Shown here in pieces: positions 49,144 through 57,499 of a stretch of DNA of 64,000 nucleotides. Below the pieces are notes generated by a model that worked only from the letters and a program-made list of their open reading frames with translations, made no database searches and was not told the origin of the DNA. The stretch is from contig DATFYM010000067.1 of the NCBI GenBank assembly GCA_035315065.1, positions 1 to 64,000 of the forward strand, read 5' to 3'. A program made the position numbers and the translations under genes. Numbering within the stretch: position 1 is the stretch's first letter; the number at the start of each line of letters is the position of its first letter. The DNA is from DATFYM01 sp035315065. GTDB lineage: Bacteria > Acidobacteriota > Terriglobia > UBA7540.

Positions 49144-50205
49144 TCACCCGTCCTTTTCTTGCACCAGGCGACCGCGGACATCCAGCACAACGTCGCGCAC
49201 ATCGGCTTCGAGCGCCTGCTCCGCTTCGTGCGCGCTCATGCCACGGTCCCTCAACCCGCGAACGATTCGCTTGCGCAACCCCTTCGTGATCTTCTCCACC
49301 CGACGGCTGACCGTCGACTCATGCACTCCCAGGGTACCAGCAATCTCTGCCAGCGTTCGACCGTCGAGGTAGTAGAAGGCCAGGATGAAGCGTTCCTCGG
49401 CGGAGAGGCTGCTCAATGCCTCGTCCGTCGCGGCCGGCAAGCGCGCGTCGGGCGGTGCCGCATCGGCTTCCTTGGCCCGGAACTGCGCGCCCGCTTCCAC
49501 CTGCTCTTCCAGGCTCACCAACCGCCGCTGGCTGCGGTACCGGTTGACGTACTCCTGGGCCAGGACGGTCCGCAGCCACCCTTCCAGCGACCCTCGACCG
49601 GTGTAGGAATCGAGCTTGGAGATTCGACCTCCACCCAGCCCCTGCCGCGTGCCAAACAAGTCGGCGTAGAGCCCGTCGGCCAACTCGCGCCCCACCGATT
49701 CATCCCGGGCGATCGCTTCTCCGGCGTCATAGAGCTTCTCGCGGTACCGGTTCAGGAAGATCTCCCACGCGGGCTCGCTGCCTTGGGCGCAGGCTCGCGC
49801 CAGCGCCAGTTCCTCCAGGTGAAGGCTGCCGAGGAGCGCCTCCGCTTGCTCTTTGTGGATGTCTTCGCCGGGCTCTTTGTGGGTGTCTTCGCCGATGTCC
49901 TCGCCGATGTCTTCGCCGGTTGGGGCCGGAAGATACTTCGTGGCCACCTCATCCAGGATCCTGGCAAAGGCCGGGAAGGCGAGGCCGAGTTTCTCCCCGC
50001 CGGATCGCTGGTAGAGGGCAGCAAAGTAATCGGGGTAGTCCGGGTGTTGGTTGCTGGTCGGCGCTGTCGCGCCCGCTGACTCTCGAAGTTGATCGGTAGC
50101 CGCCCCCGCTTCCAGGCAGGCTTCCGCAATCCGCGGCTCGGGCCCGGAAACAGCGCCAGAGGCAGCGCTCGCTAGGGTATCGGCTCGATCGCTCACTTCC
50201 TTCAT
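49144..50205 (-). CDS. RNA polymerase sigma-70/ECF-type factor
   Basis: A 353-residue sigma factor. Region 2 is near residues 135-210 (ACAQGSEPAWEIFLNRYREKLY ...), with the linker EWLRTVLAQEYVNRYRSQRR-type segment (here GWLRTVLAQEYVNRYRSQRR). Region 4 is LSSLSAEERFILAFYYLDG followed by the helix-turn-helix TLAEIAGTLGVHESTVSRR. The first 130 residues are atypical: a poorly conserved N-terminus that includes a short repeat, GEDIGEDIGEDTHKEPGEDI. It directs RNA polymerase to specific promoters; the partner anti-sigma factor is likely the downstream membrane protein. Confidence 0.87.
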   Translation of the reverse strand: MKEVSDRADTLASAASGAVSGPEPRIAEACLEAGAATDQLRESAGATAPTSNQHPDYPDYFAALYQRSGGEKLGLAFPAFARILDEVATKYLPAPTGEDIGEDIGEDTHKEPGEDIHKEQAEALLGSLHLEELALARACAQGSEPAWEIFLNRYREKLYDAGEAIARDESVGRELADGLYADLFGTRQGLGGGRISKLDSYTGRGSLEGWLRTVLAQEYVNRYRSQRRLVSLEEQVEAGAQFRAKEADAAPPDARLPAATDEALSSLSAEERFILAFYYLDGRTLAEIAGTLGVHESTVSRRVEKITKGLRKRIVRGLRDRGMSAHEAEQALEADVRDVVLDVRGRLVQEKDG

Positions 50206-50248
50206 TTATTACCAGGTCGCCTTATTCTCGGCGCAAGCTGTGAGCACC

Positions 50249-50443
50249 CTAGGACGCCGGCTTTAGCCGGGCATCTTATTGAAACCAAGGTGCCGCCCTA
50301 AAGGGCGCCGCTACGAAGACGCTCGATGAGCGCCCCGTAGAGGCCGGCTTTAGCCGGGCATCTTGTTGAAATCAAGGTGCCGCCCTTTCGCATCGCTCAG
50401 GGCAGGTCCTCTAAAGGGCACCGCTACGAAGACGCGCGACACC
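50249..50443. repeat. Tandem GCCGGCTTTAGCCGGGC elements
   Basis: Two copies begin near 50251 and 50341. Each has GCCGGCTTTAGCCGGGCATC (an inner GCCGGC/GCCGGG hairpin), AAGGTGCCGCCCT and later AAAGGGC(G/A)CCGCTACGAA, in which GCCCT/AGGGC pair. The second copy carries about 25 extra bases between those two parts, including GCATCGCTCAGGGCAGG. Confidence 0.8.
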
Positions 50444-51246
50444 TCTGCTTGACCAGCGAGAGCCCCAAGCTCTCGGCTTTTTGTTCTACCCACCTTTTGT
50501 GAGGCGGCGGCACGCATATCAGGGCTTGACACTAACCTCAGGGCTTGACACGTCTTCAAAGAAACGAGCCTCAAATGAGCCCGGCTTCCTGCCATCTTTG
50601 TGCGTTTTGGCAGGATTCACTTTCCGACTGAATGAGGTGCCGGCGTGGAACCTCGCAATCATGCCTGTTTTCGCTAGGCAAAGTCTTTTATCCAGGCGAT
50701 TCTGATTAACCCCCATAGTTTTCAATCACATGATGGCTTTCCGTAAGATAAACCAATTCGTTTCAATCACATGGAGGCTTAAAATGGGTTCGGTCCAAAA
50801 CCCAACCCAAGATGTCCCATGTTATCAATAAAAAGTTGCGCGAATTTGGGTTCGGTCCAACAAAATTGATGACCGTCCCTGCTGCTCCTGACCGCTGTTA
50901 CCCTCGACTTGCCGATTGACGATTGCCAATTGAAAGAACGCCGTTGGCATGGGACCGCGCAATCGTCCCATGGCAGAAACTTGCAACATGAGTTTTGTAC
51001 CAAAATTCCAGAAGAATGTAATTCAGTCCCAGGTTAATTCTCTCCGTTGTACCATACCGGTAATCACTAAAGCCCCGAGCCCGCGTGCGAGTTCAGGTGG
51101 CGTGTTGGCTTTGCAATTCTACCACGTAAGTAAAACGCCGCTCATGCGCCGGACTGGCTAGCTGGGTCATACGGACCAAGACTATTATAGTCATTATCTG
51201 AAAGTCAAGTTATTTCCTAGGCATCGAGGCGCTCCACGACAATCTT

Positions 51247-51301
51247 CTCGCTCTTTCTCTGTGTCTCTGCGCCTCTGTGTTTAATTCTTTCACAGCTTCT
51301 C
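51247..51301. repeat. 150-bp hairpin family, half copy E
   Basis: CTCTTTCTCTGTGTCTCTGC followed by CTCTGTGTTTAATTCTTTCA is one arm of the 150-bp family without the loop or the second arm. A short GGGGACCGCGAAGCGGTGGG palindromic element follows at about 51312-51331. Confidence 0.75.
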
Positions 51302-51369
51302 GGGGAGAGGGGGGACCGCGAAGCGGTGGGTGAGGGTCGTGTATGTTAGGGTACTTCTAAAATGGTCCA

Positions 51370-52185
51370 CTAGGCGCGTTGCCTCTTTTCTCCCACTCCC
51401 TTGAAGAACGTGTAGCAGAAGACGCCGTCCGCCTCCGCCGTTCGGTGAAGATCTCGGACCCCCGCATCGAAGGCTTCGGGACCGGTGATGCCGGCCTCAA
51501 TCGCGGATTCGCGAACCCCTTCGATCATCGCCGTGAACGTCTTCCTGATGAAGCCGTCGACGAGCTCGGGCCGGCTCGAATCCACATACACCATGCGGGG
51601 AGACACGTGAACCGCGTGCAGACCCGCCTCGACCATCAGTGGATAGACCTGCCGGCCAATCAACGCGTTGCCTCCCGCCAACCGCTGCAACTGGACCAGA
51701 CACTGGATTGCCCGATGGGCTGCGCTGCTGTCGGGGTAGAAGTAAGCCGATCCGTGGTCACCCTCGATGACGGTCATGGTGCCGCCGGGTCTAAGCAGCC
51801 GGTTGAGTATCGCCAACGCCTCAACGGGCCGCGACAGGTGCTCGAGGACGAAACAGACGAAGACGTGGTCGAAGGATTCGGGGGCGAAGGGCAAGGCGAA
51901 AATGTCCGCCTGATGGAACTGGACATTCGTGATTCCCGCCGCTTCCGTTGTCCTCCTGGCTTCCGCCACCGAGTCCGCGGACGCATCGACCGACGTAAAT
52001 CGTGCGTTTGGGCTTCGTTGCGCCAGGGTAACCGTCTGGGCTCCAACGCCACACCCCGCTTCGAGGACTGCGCTGCCAGACGGGTATGACGTGTCGGAGT
52101 GCAGGAGGTCGACCAGCGCTCCGGCCTGGTCTTGCAGGCGTTCGTTCTCACGCGGGTGGTAGCCGTGCACATACGTTTCGCTCAC
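51370..52185 (-). CDS. Class-I SAM-dependent methyltransferase
   Basis: A 271-residue methyltransferase of the UbiE/Methyltransf_11 type. SAM-binding motif I is VLEAGCGVGAQTVTLA; motif II FTSVDASADSVAEAR; post-I and IV regions are FHQADIFALPFAPESFDHVF and LLRPGGTMTVIEGD. The C-terminal half (150-260) is substrate-specific and not recognised. It is cytoplasmic. The family covers small molecules from quinones to antibiotics; the context gives no clue to the substrate. Confidence 0.87.
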   Translation of the reverse strand: MSETYVHGYHPRENERLQDQAGALVDLLHSDTSYPSGSAVLEAGCGVGAQTVTLAQRSPNARFTSVDASADSVAEARRTTEAAGITNVQFHQADIFALPFAPESFDHVFVCFVLEHLSRPVEALAILNRLLRPGGTMTVIEGDHGSAYFYPDSSAAHRAIQCLVQLQRLAGGNALIGRQVYPLMVEAGLHAVHVSPRMVYVDSSRPELVDGFIRKTFTAMIEGVRESAIEAGITGPEAFDAGVRDLHRTAEADGVFCYTFFKGVGEKRQRA

Positions 52186-52333
52186 TGTGCCCCTTCTCCT
52201 ATTGCGCCTAACAGCAGCTATCTGCGCCGTTTGCCTCCAGCCTGGCCGGGGGCTTGGTCGCCCTTCGCCCGACTGGGCCGACTCCCTTCCGGAACGGTTG
52301 GATGCAGGATCAAGCCCTTAGGTCTGCACGTCC

Positions 52334-52531
52334 TTGCAACAGTGCAAGGACGACGGGATGAAGCCAGTCAAAATCTGGTACCACGTATCCGGGAAGAGCG
52401 AACGCATAGCGGGGCACTCGAAGGCGAAAACTACCGGGCTTTGCGACCGACGGAGCAATGACACAAGCGTGAGCGAAGACGAACGAGTGGGGATTCGAGC
52501 GAATGACCACCTACCAGCACGAGAGAGATAA
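52334..52531 (+). pseudogene. Remnant of a tyrosine recombinase (integrase) C-terminus
   Basis: The frame encodes RIAGHSKAKTTGLCDRRSND and then SVSEDERVGI. This resembles the end of phage-type integrases (IA-H-S-PKTT-LYDR...VER), where the Tyr of LYDR is catalytic; here the residue is Cys, and no upstream catalytic domain is present. It looks like a decayed end of an integrase. The rest of the 465-base gap (52186-52650) shows nothing else recognisable apart from the promoter at 52580-52608. Confidence 0.5.
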
Positions 52532-52579
52532 TCAAAGTCTCCAGGGAGCAGCGTCCTGGGCACCTTGGCCCTGGAAGGG

Positions 52580-52608
52580 TTTCGGGTGGAGACAAACTGG
52601 GGTATAAT
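52580..52608 (+). promoter_or_regulatory. Probable promoter of the ATPase/TOPRIM operon
   Basis: A perfect TATAAT lies at 52603-52608. TTTCGG, 17 bases upstream at 52580-52585, is a weak -35 match. The ATG of the ATPase gene lies 42 bases downstream, with AAGGAG (52630-52635) between. Confidence 0.45.
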
Positions 52609-52650
52609 CTACGGTATGGGAAGGCTCAAAAGGAGATTTCCGGCTATCCG

Positions 52651-53850
52651 ATGATTGATAAGCCAGCGATTAAGAGTCTGCACATTCAGAATCTACTCTC
52701 GTTCGGTCCGGACTCTTCTGAGATCACGCTCGAACCCCTTAATGTTCTCATTGGCCCTAACGGCTCGGGCAAGTCGAATTTTATCGAAGTCATCGGATTG
52801 TTGCAGAGCACTCCCAGGGATTTGGCGACCCCCATTCGGGAGGGCGGCGGCATAGTTGAATGGCTATGGAAGTTGCCTCCAGTCCGTCAGAAGGCGGCGA
52901 GGTCGTTACCCACGGCAACGATCGAGGTGTCGGCCAATCCCGCTCACCTAAGAGGGAACATTTGCTACCGATTGTCGTTCACTGGTGTGAACTATCAGCT
53001 TGACGTCAAGGATGAGCGGGTCGAGGCTGGGTTCACTGCGAAGAGCCAAGAGGACGCGCAGCCCTATTTTGGATATGTCAACGGACGGCCGATGCTTAGG
53101 ATGAACGGGGCGCAGCGGGAGCTATCGAGGGAGCAGATCAACCCCCAGCAGTCCATCCTGGCCCAGCGCAAGGATCCCGCGCAATACCCTGAACTCACCT
53201 ACTTGGGTCAGCTTTTTGGTGATATCAAGATCTACCGCAATTGGGAGTTCGGGCCCATCTCTGATGCACGGAACTTGTTCGGACCGGAACTTAGCAACGA
53301 GTTTTTGGATGAGGACATCAGCAACCTCGGGTTGATGCTGAATAGACTCAATTCCGAACCTCGCACCAAATCCGAGTTGCTGAAGTATCTGAAGGAGTTT
53401 TACGACGGAGCCGAGGGAATTGAAACGCCAATACAGGGGGCCCTTGTCGACGTCCGCCTCGTCGAAAGAGGTGGTGTCTCGATCTCTGCTGTCAGGCTAT
53501 CCGACGGAACACTGCGGTGGCTCGCTCTTCTCACGATTTTGCTGCACGACACACCACCGCCACTGGTATGCATCGAAGAACCCGAACTCGGTTTGCACCC
53601 CGATATCATTCCGCCGCTAGCCCAGCTATTGCGGGAAGCCTCGCAACGGATGCAGTTGATCGTCACCACTCACTCTGACGCCTTGGTTAGCGAACTGACG
53701 GACATCCCTGAGACGGTCATCGTGTGCGAAAAGGAAAACGGCTCAACCGTGTTGAAACGTCTTGAGCGAAAGCGGCTCGCAGCCTGGCTCAAGACGTACA
53801 GCCTCGGGCACCTCTGGCGGAAGGGCGAAATCGGAGGCAACCGCTGGTGA
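52651..53850 (+). CDS. OLD/RecF-like AAA ATPase of a two-gene system
   Basis: A 399-residue SMC/ABC-like ATPase of the AAA_21/OLD group. It has LHIQNLLSFGP, Walker A GPNGSGKSN (residues 35-43), a signature-like region before residue 300 and Walker B with D-loop VCIEEPELGLHPDIIPPL (about 306-322). VTTHSDALVSEL follows as the H-loop. Such ATPases pair with nuclease-like partners in phage defence (for example GajA, in which ATPase and TOPRIM are fused). Its stop overlaps the start of the next gene by four bases, so it is coupled to the TOPRIM-like protein. An integrase remnant lies just upstream. Confidence 0.88.
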   Translation: MIDKPAIKSLHIQNLLSFGPDSSEITLEPLNVLIGPNGSGKSNFIEVIGLLQSTPRDLATPIREGGGIVEWLWKLPPVRQKAARSLPTATIEVSANPAHLRGNICYRLSFTGVNYQLDVKDERVEAGFTAKSQEDAQPYFGYVNGRPMLRMNGAQRELSREQINPQQSILAQRKDPAQYPELTYLGQLFGDIKIYRNWEFGPISDARNLFGPELSNEFLDEDISNLGLMLNRLNSEPRTKSELLKYLKEFYDGAEGIETPIQGALVDVRLVERGGVSISAVRLSDGTLRWLALLTILLHDTPPPLVCIEEPELGLHPDIIPPLAQLLREASQRMQLIVTTHSDALVSELTDIPETVIVCEKENGSTVLKRLERKRLAAWLKTYSLGHLWRKGEIGGNRW

Positions 53851-54458
53851 GTGTTCATGTCTACGTCGAGGGCGGCGGCAACTACAGGCACACCGATACT
53901 TCGACCGCTTGCCGCCGCGGTTTTCGTCAGCTCTTCGAGAAGATTGGTCTTCCCGCGCGTCGACTCAGCGTGGTTGCCTGCGGCAGCCGTAGTCAAACAT
54001 TCAAAGACTTTCGCAAGGCCGTGCGCCAGCAAACGGGTGACTTCGTTATTCTCCTGGTAGATTCGGAGGGTCCTGTCGGGGCGCCAGGCACCTGGGTTCA
54101 TCTCAATGCGACGGATGGGTGGCAACCCCCGATGGCTGGTGTTACTGAGGACCAGGCACACTTGATGGTTCAGTGCATGGAGGCTTGGTTTCTGGCGGAT
54201 CGCGAAGCCCTGCATGAGTTCTATGGGCCGGAGTTTCTGGCTGGCTCACTACCCGGTCAGGCTGACATTGAGCAAATACCGAACCGATTCTTGGTCACCC
54301 AACTTATTCACGCATCGCGACGAACCTCGAAGGGACCCTATCACAAAACCAGGCACGGATTCGCCCTTCTGGAGAAGATCAATCCGCAAAAGGTGAGAGA
54401 AGCATCGGCCCACGCAGGCAAGCTGTTCGATGTACTGATTCGCGAGGCAAACGTGTAA
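53847..54458 (+). CDS. DUF4276/TOPRIM-like protein
   Basis: A 203-residue protein. HVYVEGGGNY with Glu8 and FVILLVDSEGPVG with Asp72 and Glu74 correspond to the acidic residues of a TOPRIM fold; the second motif is DxE rather than the usual DxD. VQCMEAWFLADREAL is typical of DUF4276 proteins. A nuclease role is inferred from partner genes elsewhere, not proved. The start is GTG at 53847, inside the overlap GTGA with the ATPase gene, which fixes it. No further gene of the system follows. Confidence 0.82.
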   Translation: MSVHVYVEGGGNYRHTDTSTACRRGFRQLFEKIGLPARRLSVVACGSRSQTFKDFRKAVRQQTGDFVILLVDSEGPVGAPGTWVHLNATDGWQPPMAGVTEDQAHLMVQCMEAWFLADREALHEFYGPEFLAGSLPGQADIEQIPNRFLVTQLIHASRRTSKGPYHKTRHGFALLEKINPQKVREASAHAGKLFDVLIREANV

Positions 54459-54665
54459 GTCCGCCAGGCAGCGCTGGCGACGGGCATTTATCTCGGTGCA
54501 CTTTGATGATCTCTCGGCACCCCTCATCAACCCGTGGGCGCGACGAGCCTGCTAGTCTGAGCATCGCACCAAAGAGAAGCAGATGTAAAGAACACGTCTG
54601 CGCCGCGCTTGCTACAGTGTCCCATTGAGTTTTTGAAGTGTTGCTGCTTGCCTGCGACGCAGAAT

Positions 54666-55703
54666 TTAAGGTTGGGACGGCTTGCCGTTGGATGTCACAG
54701 TCGGATGGCTTCCCGAAGAAAGAAATCCAAGATCCAGCCCCTGATGGATGGCCACGCCAATCTGTTCCAAGTTCCCGTGCCGGCCGTTATACCACAGCAG
54801 CCACTTCTGGCCGTCAAAGATTGCGTAAGGCTTGTAGCAGGCGTCGTGATCCCATGCGCCCGGGTCGGGGTGTACGATCGGATTGGCCGGATTGCGTTCC
54901 CAGTTGCTGATGCCGTCTCTTGACCGCGCGAGGCCGATTTGCGCGTGATCCACGTCGCGGAATCCGATGTAAAACATCAGGTACCAGCCGTCCCGCTGAA
55001 CCACCTGGCAGGCGGTGACCTTGTATTTCTCCCATGGCGCGTTGGGGTCAGACTTGAAGACGGGATTGCCGGCGTGCTTCATCCAAGTGATCCCGTCGGA
55101 ACTGGTGGCATAGCCAATCGCATCGGGTTCGTACTGTTCACCCCCCGAATACCACATCCGGAAGATCTTCGCCTTGTCATCCCAGATGACATCCGGGCAC
55201 ATCACCGCTACTTTCTCCCAAGGCTTGTCCGGTGAGAGCACCGGGCTTTCGCTCCTGCGCTTCCAAACCACTCGGTCTGGGCTGGTGGCGTAGCCAATCC
55301 GTGAGCGGTCGCGCGACTGTCCCGTATACCACATGTGATAACCGTCGTCGCGCTTGATCACCACGGGGCGGTTGACGTCGTCCTCCCAACCCGACTCTCT
55401 TCGCGGGCCGAGAACGATTTGGGGCGGTTCGCTCCAGTGGATGCCATCCTTGCTCTCCACCAGAGCGATGCTTTGTTTCGACCGCCACGATAGCCACATC
55501 CGATAGGTATCGCCCTCCTTCAGCACCGAAACGTCGAAGCAGGTACCGTATTTGCCGCCTAGGACCGGATTGCCGGAGTATTTCTTCCATGCCGCGGCGG
55601 TGTTCGTTGCCCCGGTCTGAGACGGAAGAAGCGCCGCGACCGCGGCCACCACCAGGAGCGCCAGCGCCGCCGGAATCTGCATTTTGCAAAGGAGGGCCTT
55701 CAT
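54666..55703 (-). CDS. Exported five-bladed beta-propeller glycosidase-like protein
   Basis: A 345-residue secreted protein with a signal peptide (about residues 10-32, IPAALALLVVAAVAALLPSQ). Repeats of YRMWLSWRSK, YHMWYTGQSRDRSRIGYATS, FRMWYSGGEQ, YLMFYIGFRD and WLLWYNGRHG, with DGI(H/T)W elements, show the five-bladed propeller of the GH43/GH32/GH62/GH130 superfamily. Such enzymes act on arabinosides, mannosides or fructans; the family cannot be decided here. It is convergent with the TOPRIM-like gene. Confidence 0.8.
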   Translation of the reverse strand: MKALLCKMQIPAALALLVVAAVAALLPSQTGATNTAAAWKKYSGNPVLGGKYGTCFDVSVLKEGDTYRMWLSWRSKQSIALVESKDGIHWSEPPQIVLGPRRESGWEDDVNRPVVIKRDDGYHMWYTGQSRDRSRIGYATSPDRVVWKRRSESPVLSPDKPWEKVAVMCPDVIWDDKAKIFRMWYSGGEQYEPDAIGYATSSDGITWMKHAGNPVFKSDPNAPWEKYKVTACQVVQRDGWYLMFYIGFRDVDHAQIGLARSRDGISNWERNPANPIVHPDPGAWDHDACYKPYAIFDGQKWLLWYNGRHGNLEQIGVAIHQGLDLGFLSSGSHPTVTSNGKPSQP

Positions 55704-55837
55704 GTGATCAATTACAGATTCAAGTCTATTGGGTGGTACATCTCAGCGATCGAGCACGATTGAAATATCCATCGGTAAACGGCATTGTCTTCCAGGTAGA
55801 ACCATGCAGGAGATGGACCCCGAAGTCAAGCCGCAAC

Positions 55838-55956
55838 AGCCCACGCTCGCTCCAGGAATGGGAGCAAGGGCGCAGGCGTCCCGAAATCGCGGTGCGCCTA
55901 CTTGACGGTGATTGATAGAAAGCCGGAAGCGGTGGAAAAGTCCCTCATGAATAAAT
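55838..55956 (+). pseudogene. Remnant of an XRE-type antitoxin
   Basis: SPRSLQEWEQGRRRPEIAVRLL is read in one frame, and TVIDRKPEAVEKSL in the next after a shift near 55900. Together they resemble the end of XRE/HigA-type antitoxins (SxRTLQEWEQGRRxPSGxAxxLLxIxxxxPEAV). The first half of the HTH and any toxin partner are missing. It lies immediately upstream of the intact DUF433/PIN pair. Confidence 0.55.
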
Positions 55957-56075
55957 CGTCAAACCCCAGGAGATCGGGCAATCGGAAAAGGCCGCGGTCA
56001 GGACAGTACTGGCCGTGGATAACCGCTAATGCCAGTCTAATCTAGTCTAGCCCCGCGGCGAATCCCAAAGCGGGT

Positions 56076-56081
56076 TATAAT
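56076..56081 (+). promoter_or_regulatory. -10 box of the toxin-antitoxin operon
   Basis: A perfect TATAAT lies 18 bases before the antitoxin ATG, so the transcript would have a very short leader. I see no convincing -35 element at the usual distance. Confidence 0.4.
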
Positions 56082-56099
56082 AAAGACGAAGGGTTGCGG

Positions 56100-56417
56100 A
56101 TGGGAAATCAGTACGTCGAACAGCGCGAGAGCGGGTATTACATTTCCGGGACCCGAGTTTCGCTCGATTCGGTCGTGTATGCCTTTCTGCGCGGCGAGTC
56201 CCCGGAGGGCATCGTCGAATCATTTCCGGCACTCAGTTTGGAGCAAGCGTACGGCGCCATCGCTTTTTACCTGGCGCACCAGCAAACAGTTGACGCGTAC
56301 CTTCAGAAGGGGCGGGCGGACTTCGAGCGGATGCGCGAAGAGGCTCACCGCAAACACCCGGCCCTGTACGCCAAGCTGGAAGCGGCGCGCCGTTCCGTGT
56401 CGAGTTCCCGCACATGA
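56100..56417 (+). CDS. DUF433-family antitoxin
   Basis: A 105-residue protein. YYISGTRVSLDSVVYAFLRGESPEGIVESFP followed by ALSLEQAYGAIAFYLAH is the DUF433 domain, a small winged-helix-like fold that binds DNA and neutralises a PIN-like toxin. ATG at 56100 is preferred to a TTG at 56094. The stop overlaps the toxin start by four bases (ATGA), typical of translational coupling in toxin-antitoxin pairs. A -10 box TATAAT is 18 bases upstream. Confidence 0.88.
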   Translation: MGNQYVEQRESGYYISGTRVSLDSVVYAFLRGESPEGIVESFPALSLEQAYGAIAFYLAHQQTVDAYLQKGRADFERMREEAHRKHPALYAKLEAARRSVSSSRT

Positions 56418-56764
56418 AACCGCGCTTCCTGGCCGACGCGGACTTCAACCAGAAGATCATTCTCGGCCTTCTCCGGCGAGAACCCGTCATCGACTTTCAA
56501 ACAGCGTCTCAAGGTGACGTCCTCGGCCGGCCCGACGCCGAGGTTCTGACGATCGCCGCCCGTAAAAATCGAATTCTGATATCCCACGACCGCGGAACTA
56601 TGCCGGCACACTTCACCCGATTCACTGCAACACAATCAAGCCCCGGACTGATTGTCGTTTCGCAAGAGATCGACATTGGGACAGCAATCGAAGACCTGCT
56701 GCTCATTTGGGCTGCGTCGACTCTTGAGGAATGGCGAGACAAAGTCGGCTTTGTGCCACTGTGA
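56414..56764 (+). CDS. DUF5615 PIN-like toxin
   Basis: A 116-residue protein with PIN-like nuclease residues: FLADADFNQKI at the start (two Asp), GRPDAEVLTIAARKNRILIS in the middle and HDRGTMP (Asp), followed by GLIVVSQEIDIGTAIEDLLL. The family partners DUF433 antitoxins; members are thought to be ribonucleases. It is translationally coupled to the antitoxin. The pair is complete and intact, unlike the decayed antitoxin upstream. Confidence 0.88.
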   Translation: MKPRFLADADFNQKIILGLLRREPVIDFQTASQGDVLGRPDAEVLTIAARKNRILISHDRGTMPAHFTRFTATQSSPGLIVVSQEIDIGTAIEDLLLIWAASTLEEWRDKVGFVPL

Positions 56765-56818
56765 AAACTCTATAGATTCGATTCGAGGGAGGCTATAAAT
56801 GGGAAGGCAGGCTGTTCA

Positions 56819-57499
56819 ATGTCGGCACAGACCCCAAGTTGGAAGCTGGCACTCCGGGCCATCTTCCGCGCGCTCACTTTCCTGCTGCCATTTGCTTTCG
56901 CGGGCCGCCTGGATTGGTGGCGCGGCTGGCTTTTCGTCGGCTCATTGCTGCTAATCGCCGGGGTGAGCTTCGCCGTATTGAGGCGCAAGAACCCGGACCT
57001 GATGCGCCGGCGGCTGGAGTTCCAACCGGGCGTCAAGCGATTCGATAGATTCGTGCTCGCCGCGACGATTGTCGGCTTCCTCAGCTTTTACGCGGTGGCC
57101 GGCCTCGACGCCCGCTACGGGTGGTCACAATTAAGCGCGGCCTGGGTATGGCCTGGCATCGCGCTGGAGCTCCTGGGATTCGTACCCATTTTCCTGGCGA
57201 TCGCCGAGAATCCCTTCCTCGAAAGGCAGGTCCGCGTTCAGACCGAGCTTGGCCATCACGTCATCACCACGGGACCGTATCGCGTGGTGCGTCACCCCAT
57301 GTATTCCGGGCTGATGCTGTTGCTGCCGGGGTGCGCGCTGGTTCTCGGCTCGGCATGGGGTTTTGCGCCGATCACGATGCTGATGGCCACCTTCATTGTC
57401 CGTACGGTGCTGGAAGACGGCGCCCTGCGCCGCGAATTGCCGGGCTACAAGGAGTACTGCACCCGGACACGCTACCGACTGGTTCCGGGCGTGTGGTAA
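56819..57499 (+). CDS. Isoprenylcysteine carboxyl methyltransferase-like membrane protein
   Basis: A 226-residue membrane protein with about five hydrophobic helices. The C-terminal half holds the ICMT/PEMT signature VITTGPYRVVRHPMYSGLML, then later EDGALRRELPGYKEYCTRTRYR, with the residues that bind SAM and the ER motif. The bacterial versions methylate lipids or unknown substrates. No other gene of a pathway is adjacent. A 286-base gap without a recognisable element precedes the symporter. Confidence 0.87.
   Translation: MSAQTPSWKLALRAIFRALTFLLPFAFAGRLDWWRGWLFVGSLLLIAGVSFAVLRRKNPDLMRRRLEFQPGVKRFDRFVLAATIVGFLSFYAVAGLDARYGWSQLSAAWVWPGIALELLGFVPIFLAIAENPFLERQVRVQTELGHHVITTGPYRVVRHPMYSGLMLLLPGCALVLGSAWGFAPITMLMATFIVRTVLEDGALRRELPGYKEYCTRTRYRLVPGVW

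Larger units (their letters stand above)
50206..51369. other. Gene-free, repeat-rich debris
   Basis: I find no credible gene in this 1.16 kb. It holds a tandem pair of ~90-bp elements (50249-50443), a 14-base direct repeat TCAGGGCTTGACAC at 50519 and 50538, a 13-base repeat TTTCAATCACATG at 50722 and 50761, a 13-base repeat GGGTTCGGTCCAA at 50786 and 50848, and half of a 150-bp hairpin (51247-51301). The A+T content is higher than in neighbouring genes. Confidence 0.6.
55704..56099. other. Gap with decayed antitoxin
   Basis: Apart from the HTH remnant (55838-55956) and a -10 box at 56076-56081, I see nothing recognisable in this 396-base gap between the propeller gene (minus) and the DUF433 gene (plus). 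It must contain the promoter of the propeller gene. Confidence 0.5.

Noticed and set aside
50722..50773. Possible CRISPR repeat (TTTCAATCACATG twice)
   Set aside because: Only two copies of 13 bases, no third repeat at the same period and no cas gene in the window.
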